Notes: generated from the letters alone by a model not told the origin. Positions 6,927 to 16,914 are shown, numbered from the stretch's first letter. The stretch: 64,000 nt of DNA from an uncultured Dysosmobacter sp. (GCF_947631165.1 NZ_CANRKH010000003.1:62001-126000); one strand, 5' to 3'. Program-made: numbers and translations.

Positions 6927-9092
6927 TCAGTCCCTGTTCAGATAACGCTGAGGCATCGGAATCTTTTCAATTTTGCAGCGGTTGGACTTGTAACCGGGGA
7001 AGCCGCTGTAAGGATCCAGATGCCAGCTGCCAACCAGGTCGTTGGCATTCGCCTCGCTGTATCCGTGGTAGAAGTGGACGTCACCCTTGCGGATCTTGGC
7101 AGAGGGGTTCACGGCAACTTCAATACTGCCGGAGGAGTTGGAAATGCGGATCCAATCATTGCTGGTGATGCCCAGTTCCTCAGCATCCTCCAAACTGATA
7201 TCAGCCATGGGATACTTTCTCATCTGCCGCAGCCAGGGCACCTCGTGCAGTCTGGAGTGAATGGTATTGGGTATGCGGGCTCCGGTATCCAGTGTGAAGG
7301 GATATTCCTCGGCATTAGCGTCATCGTCCAGAGGATCTCGGAAGGTGGGGATGGGATCCAGGCCATGGCTCTTCTGGAACTCCTCAACGATAGTGGACTT
7401 GAATTCGAACTTTCCTGTGGGAGTTTTGCAGCCGGCGGCGAGATACGCACCCGGAACGACTTCCTTGGCCTCAGGCACATGGATGGGCATATCGTTTGCC
7501 TTCATTTCTTCAATGGTAATGCTGAGATCCCGAGTCATAAAGCGGATTCCGGCCTCGTAGCCCTCTTTCAGCAAATCATCATCCAGATCCATGATCTTCG
7601 CCAAATCAGCCAGCATCTGTACATCGCTCTTGGACTGGTAAAGCGGATCGATGACAGGATTGGTATATGTGGCAAAGCCACCAGGGTACACCTTGAACTC
7701 GCCGCGCTCAAAAGAGGTACAAGCAGGCAGCACGATATCCGCATACTTGCAGGTATCGGTCATAAACAGCTCCGTATTGACAAAGAAATCAAGTTTTTTA
7801 AGCGCTTCATAGAAAGCGGGCGTATCGGGGAACATCTTGGCATTCATACCCATTGCAAACACAGCCTTGATGGGATAAGGCGTTCCCTCTTCAATCTGGC
7901 GGCACAGATCCATAGCCTGGAACTCAGGCACCAGACGGGTCCACAGCGGGAAGCGGCCGGCTCCGATCGCCTCGGTGCGGGGGCCGGGCTGTCTTTCCAG
8001 ATAATATTCATGCTCATGGGTGTCAAAGCCTGCGATCTGATCGTAGTAGGTCGCCCGTACAGGCAGGTTGCCGCCTGCACGGTCAAAGTTTCCGGTCAGC
8101 GCGTTCAGGCAGATGATGGCGCGATAGTTCTGAAAACCGTTGAGGTGATGGGTCACAGGGGAGGGGGAGTCATGGATGCAGGCAGGGCCGTTAGTGGCAT
8201 ACATCTCAGTAGCGCGATAAATGTCATCAGGGTCCAGGCCAGTGATTTTGGCAACCCGATCCAAATCAAACTGCTTTACATATTCCGCGTATTCCTCATA
8301 GCCGTAGGCGTACTTCTCAATGAACTCCTTATCCACCCAGCCGTTTTCGATGATGATCTTCGCCATGCCCAGGGCAAGGGCGCCATCTGTGCCGGGACGC
8401 AGCTGCAGATGGATATCTGCCAATTTTTCCGTGGCGGGCGTCCTCCTGGGGTCAACGATGATGAACTTCTTGCCCATCTCCTTCAGTTCCAGAAGTGCGG
8501 GGGCCACCGTATGGTTGGAGTAGAAGCCGTTCAGCGCCCAGCCCAGGATGGTGTTGGCGTTGCCGTAATCCGGCTCAATGATAGTGCCGCAGGTGGCCAT
8601 CCACGCCATCTCGGTGGACTTCCAGCACACGCTGCATTCGGAGCCATAGTTGATGCTGCCGAAGGAATAGGCAAAGCGGTGCAGAGTCTGGCGATACCAC
8701 TTGGTGAAGCCGGAGAAAAATGCAACAGAGTTTGCACCATACTGGGCACGGTAACCCAGCAGCTTGTCGGAAATCTCCCGATAAGCCTCATCCCAGGAAA
8801 TGGGTTCAAATTGACCCGATCCACGGGGACCCACTCGACGCAGAGGAGTCTGGACCCGGTCCGGCCTGTAAATGTACTGGCGGTTGGAGGAACCCTTCGG
8901 GCAAAGCTTGCCCTCGTTAAAAGGATGTCCTTCTGTGCCTTCTACCTTGATAATCTTGCCGTCTTTTACATAGGCATTGATTCCGCAATGCGTACCAGGA
9001 CAGCAAATATCACACAGCGTGTGTTTGACCTCAATCCCAGTCTCGGGACCGGGAATTTTGGCCTTGATCATTTCTTCAATCGTGGGTTTCAT
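6927..9092 (-). CDS. Molybdopterin oxidoreductase of the DMSO-reductase family
   Basis: The 721-aa protein has an N-terminal 4Fe-4S motif (C27, C31, C36 and C64, in CDICCPGTHC and KLCPKG). The molybdopterin-binding domains follow (ISWDEAYREISDKL, IIVDPRRTPATEKLADIHLQLRPGTDGALALGM), and then a C-terminal dinucleotide-binding barrel. YGSECSVCWKS near residue 155 could supply a cysteine molybdenum ligand. There is no Tat signal, so it is cytoplasmic. It is the third gene of an operon with PrpD-like and maleate-isomerase-like genes. Relatives include acetylene hydratase-like, transhydroxylase-like and gut dehydroxylase enzymes; the substrate is not determinable here. Confidence 0.85.
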   Translation of the reverse strand: MKPTIEEMIKAKIPGPETGIEVKHTLCDICCPGTHCGINAYVKDGKIIKVEGTEGHPFNEGKLCPKGSSNRQYIYRPDRVQTPLRRVGPRGSGQFEPISWDEAYREISDKLLGYRAQYGANSVAFFSGFTKWYRQTLHRFAYSFGSINYGSECSVCWKSTEMAWMATCGTIIEPDYGNANTILGWALNGFYSNHTVAPALLELKEMGKKFIIVDPRRTPATEKLADIHLQLRPGTDGALALGMAKIIIENGWVDKEFIEKYAYGYEEYAEYVKQFDLDRVAKITGLDPDDIYRATEMYATNGPACIHDSPSPVTHHLNGFQNYRAIICLNALTGNFDRAGGNLPVRATYYDQIAGFDTHEHEYYLERQPGPRTEAIGAGRFPLWTRLVPEFQAMDLCRQIEEGTPYPIKAVFAMGMNAKMFPDTPAFYEALKKLDFFVNTELFMTDTCKYADIVLPACTSFERGEFKVYPGGFATYTNPVIDPLYQSKSDVQMLADLAKIMDLDDDLLKEGYEAGIRFMTRDLSITIEEMKANDMPIHVPEAKEVVPGAYLAAGCKTPTGKFEFKSTIVEEFQKSHGLDPIPTFRDPLDDDANAEEYPFTLDTGARIPNTIHSRLHEVPWLRQMRKYPMADISLEDAEELGITSNDWIRISNSSGSIEVAVNPSAKIRKGDVHFYHGYSEANANDLVGSWHLDPYSGFPGYKSNRCKIEKIPMPQRYLNRD

Positions 9093-9108
9093 AGATTACC
9101 TCGCTTAC

Positions 9109-9819
9109 TCAGATAGTGAACAATTTGCCCAGTTCAGAGATCTTGGTGCCTACGCCAGAGTGGCGCAAAGCGCCCCACAGAGTCACCTGGTTGCTGGTGA
9201 GAACCGGCACATGATAGTCCTCCTCCGCCAGCCTGATCAGGTCCAGCACATTCAATCCGGTGCAGCTGATAAACAGGCAGTCGGCGCCAGTTTTGTCCAG
9301 CTGCTTGAGCTGGCGGTATACCAGGCTGGGCTGGATCTCGGCGATATCGTCCTCGGGATAGGTCATGCCCTTGATGTTGGTCACATGAACGCCGTTGGCC
9401 TCCAGGAACTGCTTCTCCACCTCATTGGTGTTATCGGGATAGGGCGTTATCACGGCGGCATGATTTACGCCAAGAGCGTGAAATGCCTCTACCAGAGCGC
9501 TGCTTGTGGTCATACCCGGGCAGCCGCTGGCCCGCTCAATGGTCTCAATGCAGGTCTTGTCAAAGCCGGGGCCGCCGATCAGGCTGCCGGATGTGCAGCC
9601 GAACATGACGCACTCGTGGGGTGAACCACGGAAGATCTTGGCAGTGTCCTCCAGGCAGTCCACCATATCCATCAAGCCTTCGGGAGACGGCATGCCGCTG
9701 AAGGGGATACGGGTCGTATTGATCCCGACGCCCTCGGGGATATACCGATGAAAGTCATTTTCCATATTTGGGCCTGTTCCCGGAGAGATCAGGCCGATCT
9801 GCGCACGCCAAAATAACAT
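9109..9819 (-). CDS. Maleate isomerase / Asp-Glu racemase superfamily protein
   Basis: The 236-aa protein carries both active-site cysteines of the superfamily: C75 in MFGCTSGSLIGG and C186 in FISCTGLN. Arylmalonate decarboxylases keep only the second, so a cis-trans isomerase or racemase is favoured. The ATG at 9819 follows GGAGGAATCGAT. An in-frame upstream extension lacks a ribosome site. It lies 31 bases after the PrpD-like gene and 16 bases before the molybdoenzyme. A C4-dicarboxylate or related substrate is likely but unproven. Confidence 0.75.
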   Translation of the reverse strand: MLFWRAQIGLISPGTGPNMENDFHRYIPEGVGINTTRIPFSGMPSPEGLMDMVDCLEDTAKIFRGSPHECVMFGCTSGSLIGGPGFDKTCIETIERASGCPGMTTSSALVEAFHALGVNHAAVITPYPDNTNEVEKQFLEANGVHVTNIKGMTYPEDDIAEIQPSLVYRQLKQLDKTGADCLFISCTGLNVLDLIRLAEEDYHVPVLTSNQVTLWGALRHSGVGTKISELGKLFTI

Positions 9820-9850
9820 ATCGATTCCTCCAAACTCAGAAAAATCAGGC

Positions 9851-11233
9851 TTACAGCGTAATATACTTTGCGACCTCACTCATGTCCTCGACGTTTTCGA
9901 TGTTGAAAATGAAGTCGCAGAGCGCGTTCTGCTTCTCTTCGCTCATCACGTCGCTGGTGGCCAGCTTGAACACGTCGATACACTCCTGACGGGTGTAATC
10001 GTTCTGGGGATGTCCCTTGGGGAACTGCATGGTCTCCTCATAGACCGTGCCGTCCTGCATAGTGATCTTCATGCCGTACACAGGATAGGAGCCCTTCTGG
10101 AATTTATCAAAGTTGTGGGGGATCAGAGATGTTTCGCCCACGCCATGGACCTTGGAGGCAAGCTCCAGGATCGCAGGATCGTTCAGATACTTGGCATCCA
10201 GCCAGTCGTAGCCGACTTTGGGCCCCTTCAAGTACATGGCCATGCAGAAGGGGATGCTGAACTGCGCACGGACCAGAGAGGCATAACCATCGGCGGGAGC
10301 CTCCTCGCTACGCTCGGGGATGTAGGGAGAGACCTCGATGCTGGCGATGCTGTCGGGGTCAAACTGATGCTTCCGATACAGCTTGTCGATCAGGTCCATG
10401 GGTGTCTGGATCCACATGTTCACGGGCCAGTTCTTCATCATCAATTCCATGATCATATGGCGTTTGCCCAGGTCTTTATCGTACCAATCCCAGTCGCACT
10501 GGTCAGAAACGCCCAAATAGTAACCGCCGTCATCCTCCAGGGAATTCATCAGCGTAGAGATGCCAGCTTCGGTGATCAGAGAGCACTCTACGCCCAGCTG
10601 AGCAGTTAGGCCATGGGTAAAGTGGTAGAAATCGCTGAAGCTGGAGTGGATCACGTTGATGGCAACAGGCGTCATGTGCGCTGCAGTTCCCAGCAGTTGG
10701 TTCATCTTGTCGCCTTTGATTCCCATCAGTTTACCAGCAGCGGCGGTGGGAGCAAAAATCTGCCAGCAGTGCAGGCCCCAGCCCTGTTCAAAACGCTCGT
10801 CAGAGGGCTGCACGGCCATGGCAACGCGCTGATAGATGTCGTAGCAGCCAACCAGCGCGGTCAGGTAATCCTTGCCGCTCTTATGGTAGGCCTCGGCGAC
10901 TGCCAGAGAGGCAGGAACAGCACCGGCGGAGGGATGGCCGGTCCAAGCGCAGTCCTCCCAGTCCAGCAGATCAGCCATCGTGCCGGTGGCCAGCACCGCA
11001 TTGGCAACACCAACTTTGGTGCCATCACCGATGATGGTGGCTTCCACGCCGCCTCCGCCCAGGGTCTTGGCGATCCGGATAATGTCCTGTGCGGACTTGG
11101 AGCGCATGGAGGACAGCGCCGCGCCGATGGTGTGCAGCGTCACCAACTTGGCCCGCTCCAAAACCTCCGCGGGGATATCCTCATATTTCAAGTCGGACAG
11201 ATAGTCGGCAAGGATCTTCGTGTACTGTTTCAT
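9851..11233 (-). CDS. MmgE/PrpD family protein
   Basis: The 460-aa protein fits the MmgE/PrpD family in length and sequence. It has an N-terminal helical domain with WEDCAWTGHPSAGAVPASLAVAEA and a C-terminal alpha/beta lid domain. Family members include 2-methylcitrate dehydratase, cis-aconitate decarboxylase and iminodisuccinate epimerase. No methylcitrate synthase or PrpB is present, so propionate catabolism is not indicated. It is the promoter-proximal gene of the operon divergent from the LysR gene. Together these suggest a pathway for a specific tricarboxylic or dicarboxylic acid. Confidence 0.82.
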   Translation of the reverse strand: MKQYTKILADYLSDLKYEDIPAEVLERAKLVTLHTIGAALSSMRSKSAQDIIRIAKTLGGGGVEATIIGDGTKVGVANAVLATGTMADLLDWEDCAWTGHPSAGAVPASLAVAEAYHKSGKDYLTALVGCYDIYQRVAMAVQPSDERFEQGWGLHCWQIFAPTAAAGKLMGIKGDKMNQLLGTAAHMTPVAINVIHSSFSDFYHFTHGLTAQLGVECSLITEAGISTLMNSLEDDGGYYLGVSDQCDWDWYDKDLGKRHMIMELMMKNWPVNMWIQTPMDLIDKLYRKHQFDPDSIASIEVSPYIPERSEEAPADGYASLVRAQFSIPFCMAMYLKGPKVGYDWLDAKYLNDPAILELASKVHGVGETSLIPHNFDKFQKGSYPVYGMKITMQDGTVYEETMQFPKGHPQNDYTRQECIDVFKLATSDVMSEEKQNALCDFIFNIENVEDMSEVAKYITL

Positions 11234-11308
11234 AATGACTGCTCCTTTACATTCTATTTTAAATCATGTATACTACTTAAAAAAATAAATTTATGTGGGG
11301 GGATATTT

Positions 11309-12229
11309 GTGCACGTTGAATATTTGCAGTATCTTGTGGAGGTATCAAACTGTTCCTCGATCTCCGCGGCGGCCAAAAAGCTGTATCTCAGCCAGACCAG
11401 CTTGAGCGCCATCATCTCATCTCTGGAAAAGGAACTGAACATCACCTTTTTCCGGCGGACCCACAAGGGCATCGTGGTGACGCCTGAGGGGAAGCAGGCT
11501 CTGGAGATCATCAAGGATATTCTGGAAAAAAACGACGAGCTGCGGAACATCTTCGATTCGAGCTCACGGATCAACTCCATCGTAAATGTGGCGGCATACC
11601 CCTCTGTCGCCACATCACTTTCCGTGTATTTGGCGCGGCGCTTTGTCGAGACCAATCCCGATGTTTCCCTGCAGGTGCATGAGCTGCCGTACAGCCGCAC
11701 TTTCAACGCCATCAGCGAGGGGCTGACCCATATCGCGGTCGCCGCTGAAAACAGTGACCTGATCGACATCCACCACGAAATGATCAAACGGGGCCTGGTC
11801 ATTGAGCCGCTTTATGAGGATCGTTTTGATCTGATCGTATCTTCGCAGTCCCGTCTGGCTGACCGGGAAAGCGTTGATATCTCGGAAATTCTGGAGGACC
11901 GCCTGGCTTTTACCCACGTATATCCCTCTCTGCGGGACCGTACGATTGCGCCCATCATACGAAAGTTCAGGACCTTTACGATCTTCAACAATATTGAGGC
12001 TTTGAAACAGGCAGTGGCGGACAACAGCGTCATTGCGTTCGTCCCGGGTCTTGCGACCCTGGGCGACCATCGGATCCAGCAGGGCCTCATCCGCCAGATC
12101 CCTATCACCGGCTTTCCCACCGGCCTGACCAACTACCTGCTCTATGAGAAATACAGTATGCTGAGTGTGGCTGAGAGAGCGGCACTCAGCGAGATCAAAG
12201 AGTTTTACCGCGCTCTCTCAGCCGTATGA
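11309..12229 (+). CDS. LysR-family transcriptional regulator
   Basis: The 306-aa protein has a canonical N-terminal winged HTH (YLVEVSNCSSISAAAKKLYLSQTSLSAIISSLEKEL) and a periplasmic-binding-protein-like effector domain. The GTG at 11309 places the HTH at the very N-terminus. The longer frame upstream runs antisense through the PrpD-like gene and is not credible. It is divergent from the PrpD/isomerase/molybdoenzyme operon across about 75 bases, the classic layout for a LysR activator of that operon. Confidence 0.9.
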   Translation: MHVEYLQYLVEVSNCSSISAAAKKLYLSQTSLSAIISSLEKELNITFFRRTHKGIVVTPEGKQALEIIKDILEKNDELRNIFDSSSRINSIVNVAAYPSVATSLSVYLARRFVETNPDVSLQVHELPYSRTFNAISEGLTHIAVAAENSDLIDIHHEMIKRGLVIEPLYEDRFDLIVSSQSRLADRESVDISEILEDRLAFTHVYPSLRDRTIAPIIRKFRTFTIFNNIEALKQAVADNSVIAFVPGLATLGDHRIQQGLIRQIPITGFPTGLTNYLLYEKYSMLSVAERAALSEIKEFYRALSAV

Positions 12230-12245
12230 GGTTTTATTCTATCTA

Positions 12246-13694
12246 TCAGATAATGTAACTTGCCACGATATACACCGCAATGGTAGGGATCAGGAAGCAT
12301 ACGCAGTAGACCAGACCATACTTATAGATATCTTTCGTAGTCAGCCACTTGTTGCTGTAAATGTAGGAAGCCATGCCGGAGGACCCCGGCAGGATGAAGC
12401 CCATGTTGGCAACCAGAATGATGGCCATGGCAATGACCATGGGGTTAAAGGACATCTGCTCTGCAATCGGAACAACGATAGTCAGCATGACCAAGCCAGT
12501 AGCCATATTACTCCCCAAATTGGTCAGGATCAGCATCACGATGATCACAACAGCGACAAACATGACAGGACTCATAGAACCCAAAATGGGAGCCAGGATA
12601 TTGGTCATAACGTCCTTGATACCAGTGCCATCAGAGGTCAATGCGCGGGCAGCCGGGATAACGGCGGCGCACATCAGCAGAATGTTCCAATCGGCGCCGT
12701 TTTTTACGACCTTGGGGAAGTCCATCAGGGGCTTGCCGTCCAGACGAACAATGATTGCCAGGCAGAAGACGATGGTGAACCAACCAACCTGCGTAACAGA
12801 GTCCAAGAAGGTGCGGATCACGTTACCGGTGGGGATCATAGTGGTGCCGATGATGTAAAAGACGATCAGGACGAAGCAGAGAATGTAGCCCTTGTGCTGC
12901 TTAGTCAGCTTGCTCATCTCTTCATTCTTCAAGGTGGTCACATCAATGGTCTTCAATTTTTCGAAATCGCACTTGAATATATATTTCATAGCCAGTACGA
13001 TCAGCGCGGACATCAGAGTCAAGGCAATGAGGCCCAGGAAGAAATACAAAACATGATTGAAAGCGATGCCGGTCATCTCCTGGAAGATCATGGCCAAGGC
13101 GATCAGCCAGCTCTGGAAGGAAAACAGGCCCTCATACATAATGGAGGTCAAAAAGCTGGCCAGGATCAGCATGGTGCTGTATCGCTCGCCCTTCTTGTAG
13201 CCAGCATACTCAGCGATGTAGTAGAAAATTGTCCAGGACAGGACGATGGTCACATTGGAGGTCACCAGCGGAGCGCAGATGCCAAATGCCACGATGTAGA
13301 TGAAAGTAAACAGCATCGGGCGGCCGTTCAGGACCTTTCTGGTAATGATCCAGCGAGCCATGACCTCACCTAAGCCGCTGGAGGCGATTCCCTCCGCCAG
13401 CACAAGCAGGATCAACATCATCCACACGATATCGCTGCCAAAGCCGGAAGCGATGGCGTCAGGGACGGAACAATAACCAGAGAGACCCAGCGCGACGATA
13501 GTCAGCATACTGGGCCAGATAATCTCTACCGCGCACAGCAGGTAGATCATGCCGATGAAGATGCCCAGAATTCTCATGCCCAATTCGGTAACGCCTGCAA
13601 TGGGCGGAAGGAATCCTACACCAAACATGATGATGATACCGATAAGACTTTTAATGTAATATGATGTGTCTTTGGATTCTGTTTGTAAACTCAT
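12246..13694 (-). CDS. DASS/SLC13-family sodium:dicarboxylate-type transporter
   Basis: The 482-aa integral membrane protein has about 12 hydrophobic segments. It carries the two family hairpin motifs: an SNMATG-type motif in TNLGSNMATGLVML and the FILPGSSGMASYIYSN segment near the C-terminus. Members import C4/C6 carboxylates or related anions with sodium. The ATG at 13694 has AAGGGAG seven bases upstream. It converges on the LysR gene and is divergent from a TRAP operon, giving the locus two independent organic-acid uptake routes. Confidence 0.85.
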   Translation of the reverse strand: MSLQTESKDTSYYIKSLIGIIIMFGVGFLPPIAGVTELGMRILGIFIGMIYLLCAVEIIWPSMLTIVALGLSGYCSVPDAIASGFGSDIVWMMLILLVLAEGIASSGLGEVMARWIITRKVLNGRPMLFTFIYIVAFGICAPLVTSNVTIVLSWTIFYYIAEYAGYKKGERYSTMLILASFLTSIMYEGLFSFQSWLIALAMIFQEMTGIAFNHVLYFFLGLIALTLMSALIVLAMKYIFKCDFEKLKTIDVTTLKNEEMSKLTKQHKGYILCFVLIVFYIIGTTMIPTGNVIRTFLDSVTQVGWFTIVFCLAIIVRLDGKPLMDFPKVVKNGADWNILLMCAAVIPAARALTSDGTGIKDVMTNILAPILGSMSPVMFVAVVIIVMLILTNLGSNMATGLVMLTIVVPIAEQMSFNPMVIAMAIILVANMGFILPGSSGMASYIYSNKWLTTKDIYKYGLVYCVCFLIPTIAVYIVASYII

Positions 13695-14055
13695 AGTTTT
13701 CTCCCTTTCTGTCAATGTTTCGGGTAACCCGGTTGTGGTTCCTTGCTCAAATATTACAAAGATTCAGAGCGCCCGTCCAATAGTTTGCCTTGCTAAGCGG
13801 TTACCAAAAAAACTGGAAGCACTATTCGTATTTCACGAAAAAGGCTCCTTGTATCAGGGCAAGATGCCTATAATCCCACCGTTTTATGCTTGGAGGACCA
13901 CAAACAAGTCTCTTTTGGAGGCTTATTTTTTATATACTGATTTTTACGCTATCCCGCCAACAAGAAAGTGGGTAACGTAAAACTTTGTTTTTGTGCTATT
14001 ATTCATGGTATCAAGTACATCCTTTTAAAAATAAAGGGAAAAGGAGATATTGGAT
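13695..14055. promoter_or_regulatory. Divergent intergenic region between DASS and TRAP transporter genes
   Basis: About 360 bases lack a credible gene. Both flanking transporters must start here. A TATTAT box at 13997-14002 could be the -10 element for the TRAP operon, though its -35 match is weak. The region is more AT-rich than the genes and contains short inverted repeats, but no site I can assign to a named regulator. Confidence 0.4.
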
Positions 14056-15078
14056 ATGATGAAGAAAATGATTGCCTGGGTACTTATTGTGGCGGCGGTC
14101 GTCGGCATCATGACTGGCTGCGGCGGATCCAAGCAGGCAGAGACCAGCAGTGACAAGATCGTTCTGAAATTCGGCCATCCCCAGACAGGCGACAGCATAT
14201 GGCAGTCCCTCGCAGAGTACATCAAGGAATATGTGGAGTCCCGGGACGAAACCATTGCCATCGATATCTATCCCGATTGCCAGCTGGGTGACGAATCCAC
14301 CATGATGCAGGCTGCTCTGGCGGGCACACTGGACATGGTTGGCCTGACATTCTCCGAGCTGACCAATGCGGTACCCGCCTGCAATGTCTGTGAGCTGCCC
14401 TTCTTTTATGGTACCATTGAGGACTATTTAAGGGTTCAGAACGACGAAACTTTTCACACCAAGCTGTGGAATGAGATCGAAGCTGTGGGCTTGATCCCCA
14501 TCGGAAACAGCGATATCGCCACTCGAAGCCTAAGCAACAAAAAACATACTGTTAAGACTCCTGCCGATCTCTCTGACCTGAAGATCCGCGTCATGACCAG
14601 TCCCATTTACTCTAAGCTGTGGGAGGCTATGGGAGCAACACCCGTTTCTCTGGGCTTCTCTGAAGTCTATACCGGCTTGCAGCAGGGCGTGATTGACGGT
14701 GAGGAGACCGGTTTGGAAACCATGGTTGACATGGGATTTCATGAACAGGAGAAATATCATACTGAACTGCACTACGTGATCTCCGGCGGCATGAATCTGA
14801 TGTCCAAGCAGGCATGGAGCAAGCTCAGCGAGGAACAGCAGGCCCTGATGCTGGAGGCTGGCGCTGCGGGTTTTGAGTATGCCCTGACCCTGTATGATGA
14901 TTATTATGCCGAACGCAGAGAGACCGCGCTGGAGAACGGCGTGGAGGTCATTGTCCCCACTGCCGAAGAATTGGCCGCTTTTTCTGATCGGGCACAGCCT
15001 GTGGTTGCAGAGATCGTCAATACAAATGCTTCCACCAAGGCACTCTACGAAATCGCCTGCGACATTTTGGAGAAATAA
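14056..15078 (+). CDS. dctP: TRAP transporter substrate-binding lipoprotein DctP
   Basis: The protein of about 340 aa starts with a lipoprotein signal ending in a lipobox-like MTGC, then a DctP/SBP domain. The signature RVMTSPIYSKLWEAMGATPVSLGFSEVYTGLQQGVIDGEE contains the arginine that normally binds a ligand carboxylate. It captures an organic acid outside the cell for DctQM. An ATG at 14056 is preferred over a TTG two codons earlier on ribosome-site spacing. Three co-directional genes form a complete TRAP system. Confidence 0.88.
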   Translation: MMKKMIAWVLIVAAVVGIMTGCGGSKQAETSSDKIVLKFGHPQTGDSIWQSLAEYIKEYVESRDETIAIDIYPDCQLGDESTMMQAALAGTLDMVGLTFSELTNAVPACNVCELPFFYGTIEDYLRVQNDETFHTKLWNEIEAVGLIPIGNSDIATRSLSNKKHTVKTPADLSDLKIRVMTSPIYSKLWEAMGATPVSLGFSEVYTGLQQGVIDGEETGLETMVDMGFHEQEKYHTELHYVISGGMNLMSKQAWSKLSEEQQALMLEAGAAGFEYALTLYDDYYAERRETALENGVEVIVPTAEELAAFSDRAQPVVAEIVNTNASTKALYEIACDILEK

Positions 15079-15120
15079 GGAGCAATTAGAGATTTTTAGT
15101 GGGGCGATGGAGGGAAGATT

Positions 15121-15639
15121 TTGAAAAAGATATTGAGAATCATAGATAAGATTACAAAATGGGAATCCATGCTGCTGGGAGCCGTTTTCTTAGCATTGAC
15201 CCTTATTGTATTCACACAGATTGTTTTGCGTACCACCAAGACCGGCAATCTCGTCTGGCTGGACGAACTTTGCCGTGTCATCATGGTAGATACCACTTTT
15301 GTGGGTGCCTGTGTAGCGCTGACCCGCGGTGAGCTGACTTCTTTAAATTTGGTCACGGATTTGCTCAGCGAAAAAAAGCGGAATATGCTGGCGGTTGTTA
15401 CCAATATCATCGGTGGTATCTTCAGTATCTGGTTAGGCACACGGGGCTGGACGGCTATGGTTGGCATGATCGAGCAGAATGTACGCACTGTTTCCCTGGG
15501 TGTTCCATACTGGGTCACATATCTGCCCATCGCAATCGCCTTGTTCGGCATGGGGGGCCGGTTTTTCCTGCTGACTTATGTCAGCTTTCTGCGGGCCTTC
15601 CGTCCGGACAATGACTTGCTGGAAGGGAGGATGGAATAA
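15121..15639 (+). CDS. dctQ: TRAP transporter small membrane subunit DctQ
   Basis: The 172-aa protein has four predicted membrane helices and the DctQ sequence WLDELCRVIMVDTTFVGACVALTRGELTSLNLV. The start is TTG at 15121, behind GGAGGG. Its stop directly abuts the start of DctM. It forms the membrane complex with DctM for sodium-driven uptake of the ligand delivered by DctP. Confidence 0.88.
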   Translation: MKKILRIIDKITKWESMLLGAVFLALTLIVFTQIVLRTTKTGNLVWLDELCRVIMVDTTFVGACVALTRGELTSLNLVTDLLSEKKRNMLAVVTNIIGGIFSIWLGTRGWTAMVGMIEQNVRTVSLGVPYWVTYLPIAIALFGMGGRFFLLTYVSFLRAFRPDNDLLEGRME

Positions 15640-16914
15640 ATGGCACTGGTCGGCATTGTCTTTATCGTGTTAATGGTGGTAGGCCTGCCTGTATCTGTGG
15701 GGATCCTGATCGCATCTGCCATTGGCGTTGTCCATGTGGTGGGTTTTGATGGTGTTACCATGCTCCAACAGATGTACTTTGGCTTGGACAACTTTTCCCT
15801 GCTTGCGATCCCGTTCTTCATCATCGCAGGCAATATCGCCTCTCGCGGCGAGACGGCGGAACGTCTGGTCAATGTGTTCCGTGCTTTTTTGGGCAGGATT
15901 CCTGGCAGCTTGGGAATCGCCACCATTTTTGCCTGTGCGTTCTTTGCGGCTATTTCCGGCACCACCTTTGCCACAATCCTGGCCATTGGTACTATCATGT
16001 ATCCCTATTTGGTGGAGGCGGGTTATCCTAAGTCCCTTTCCATCGGCATGATTACCGCAGGCGGCACACTGGGCATCCTGATTCCGCCCAGCATCCCCAT
16101 GGTGCTGCTGTCCATTGCAATGGGCTCCTCTGTTTCCAAGCAGTTTACCGCTGGCTTCGTTCCCGGCATCCTGTTGGCGATCATCTGGTGCTCCTGCGTA
16201 TTTTTCTATTCAAAAAAGCATGGCCTTGTAGAGGCAAAGGCTTATAGCTGGAAGGAAAAGTGTCAAGCGCTGGTAAAAGGGATTCCCGCCATCATGTTCC
16301 CAGTCATTGTATTGGGGGGCATTTACAGTGGGCTGACCACTGCCACTGAGGCAGCTGTCATCTCCATTGTCTACGTGCTCGTGCTGGAAATGTTTTTCTT
16401 TAAATCCCTTGACTTCAAAGGCCTTCTGAAAATCAGCGGAGACGCAATCATGATCTCGGCAAGTCTTTGCTTCCTGACGGCTGCCGCCCAAGCACTGACT
16501 TGGTTTATCACGATTGAGAAAGTTCCTCAGGCTATTGCCATGTTCATCCAGGCAATGATCCCCAATAAGATCCTGTTTCTGTTGGTACTGAATATTTTTC
16601 TGGCAATCTGCGGTTTCTTTTTGGATGTGACGCCTCTGGTCTTGATTCTGGGGCCAATTCTGTCCTCCACACTTGCAGGGTATCATGTCGACTTTGCCCA
16701 GTTTGGCATCATCTGTATCTTGAACTGCCAGCTTGGCACCATGACTCCGCCCTTTGGTACCTGTTTGTATCTGTCCATGGGAACTTTCAAGGAACCGATG
16801 AGCGTCGTTGGCAAAGGAGAACTGCCATTCATCATTACATTGTTTCTCTTCATATTGTTAATCACGTATGTTCCAGAAATTTCGCTATTCCTTCCAAAGC
16901 TTCTGGGCATGTAA
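15640..16914 (+). CDS. dctM: TRAP transporter large membrane subunit DctM
   Basis: The 424-aa protein has about 12 membrane segments and the DctM motifs FFAAISGTTFATILAIGTIMYP, GGTLGILIPPSIPMVLLSIAM and CQLGTMTPPFGTCLY. It is the transport channel of the TRAP system and the last gene of the dctPQM operon, which ends at the hairpin at 17009-17051. Substrate specificity resides mainly in DctP and is unknown. Confidence 0.9.
   Translation: MALVGIVFIVLMVVGLPVSVGILIASAIGVVHVVGFDGVTMLQQMYFGLDNFSLLAIPFFIIAGNIASRGETAERLVNVFRAFLGRIPGSLGIATIFACAFFAAISGTTFATILAIGTIMYPYLVEAGYPKSLSIGMITAGGTLGILIPPSIPMVLLSIAMGSSVSKQFTAGFVPGILLAIIWCSCVFFYSKKHGLVEAKAYSWKEKCQALVKGIPAIMFPVIVLGGIYSGLTTATEAAVISIVYVLVLEMFFFKSLDFKGLLKISGDAIMISASLCFLTAAAQALTWFITIEKVPQAIAMFIQAMIPNKILFLLVLNIFLAICGFFLDVTPLVLILGPILSSTLAGYHVDFAQFGIICILNCQLGTMTPPFGTCLYLSMGTFKEPMSVVGKGELPFIITLFLFILLITYVPEISLFLPKLLGM

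Noticed and set aside
7020-9116. Long plus-strand frame opposite the molybdoenzyme
   Set aside because: It is a composition shadow. The minus strand encodes a complete recognised family with a ribosome site.
10613-11308. Long N-terminal extension of the LysR frame
   Set aside because: It is antisense to the well-supported PrpD-like gene. The HTH begins exactly at the GTG at 11309.
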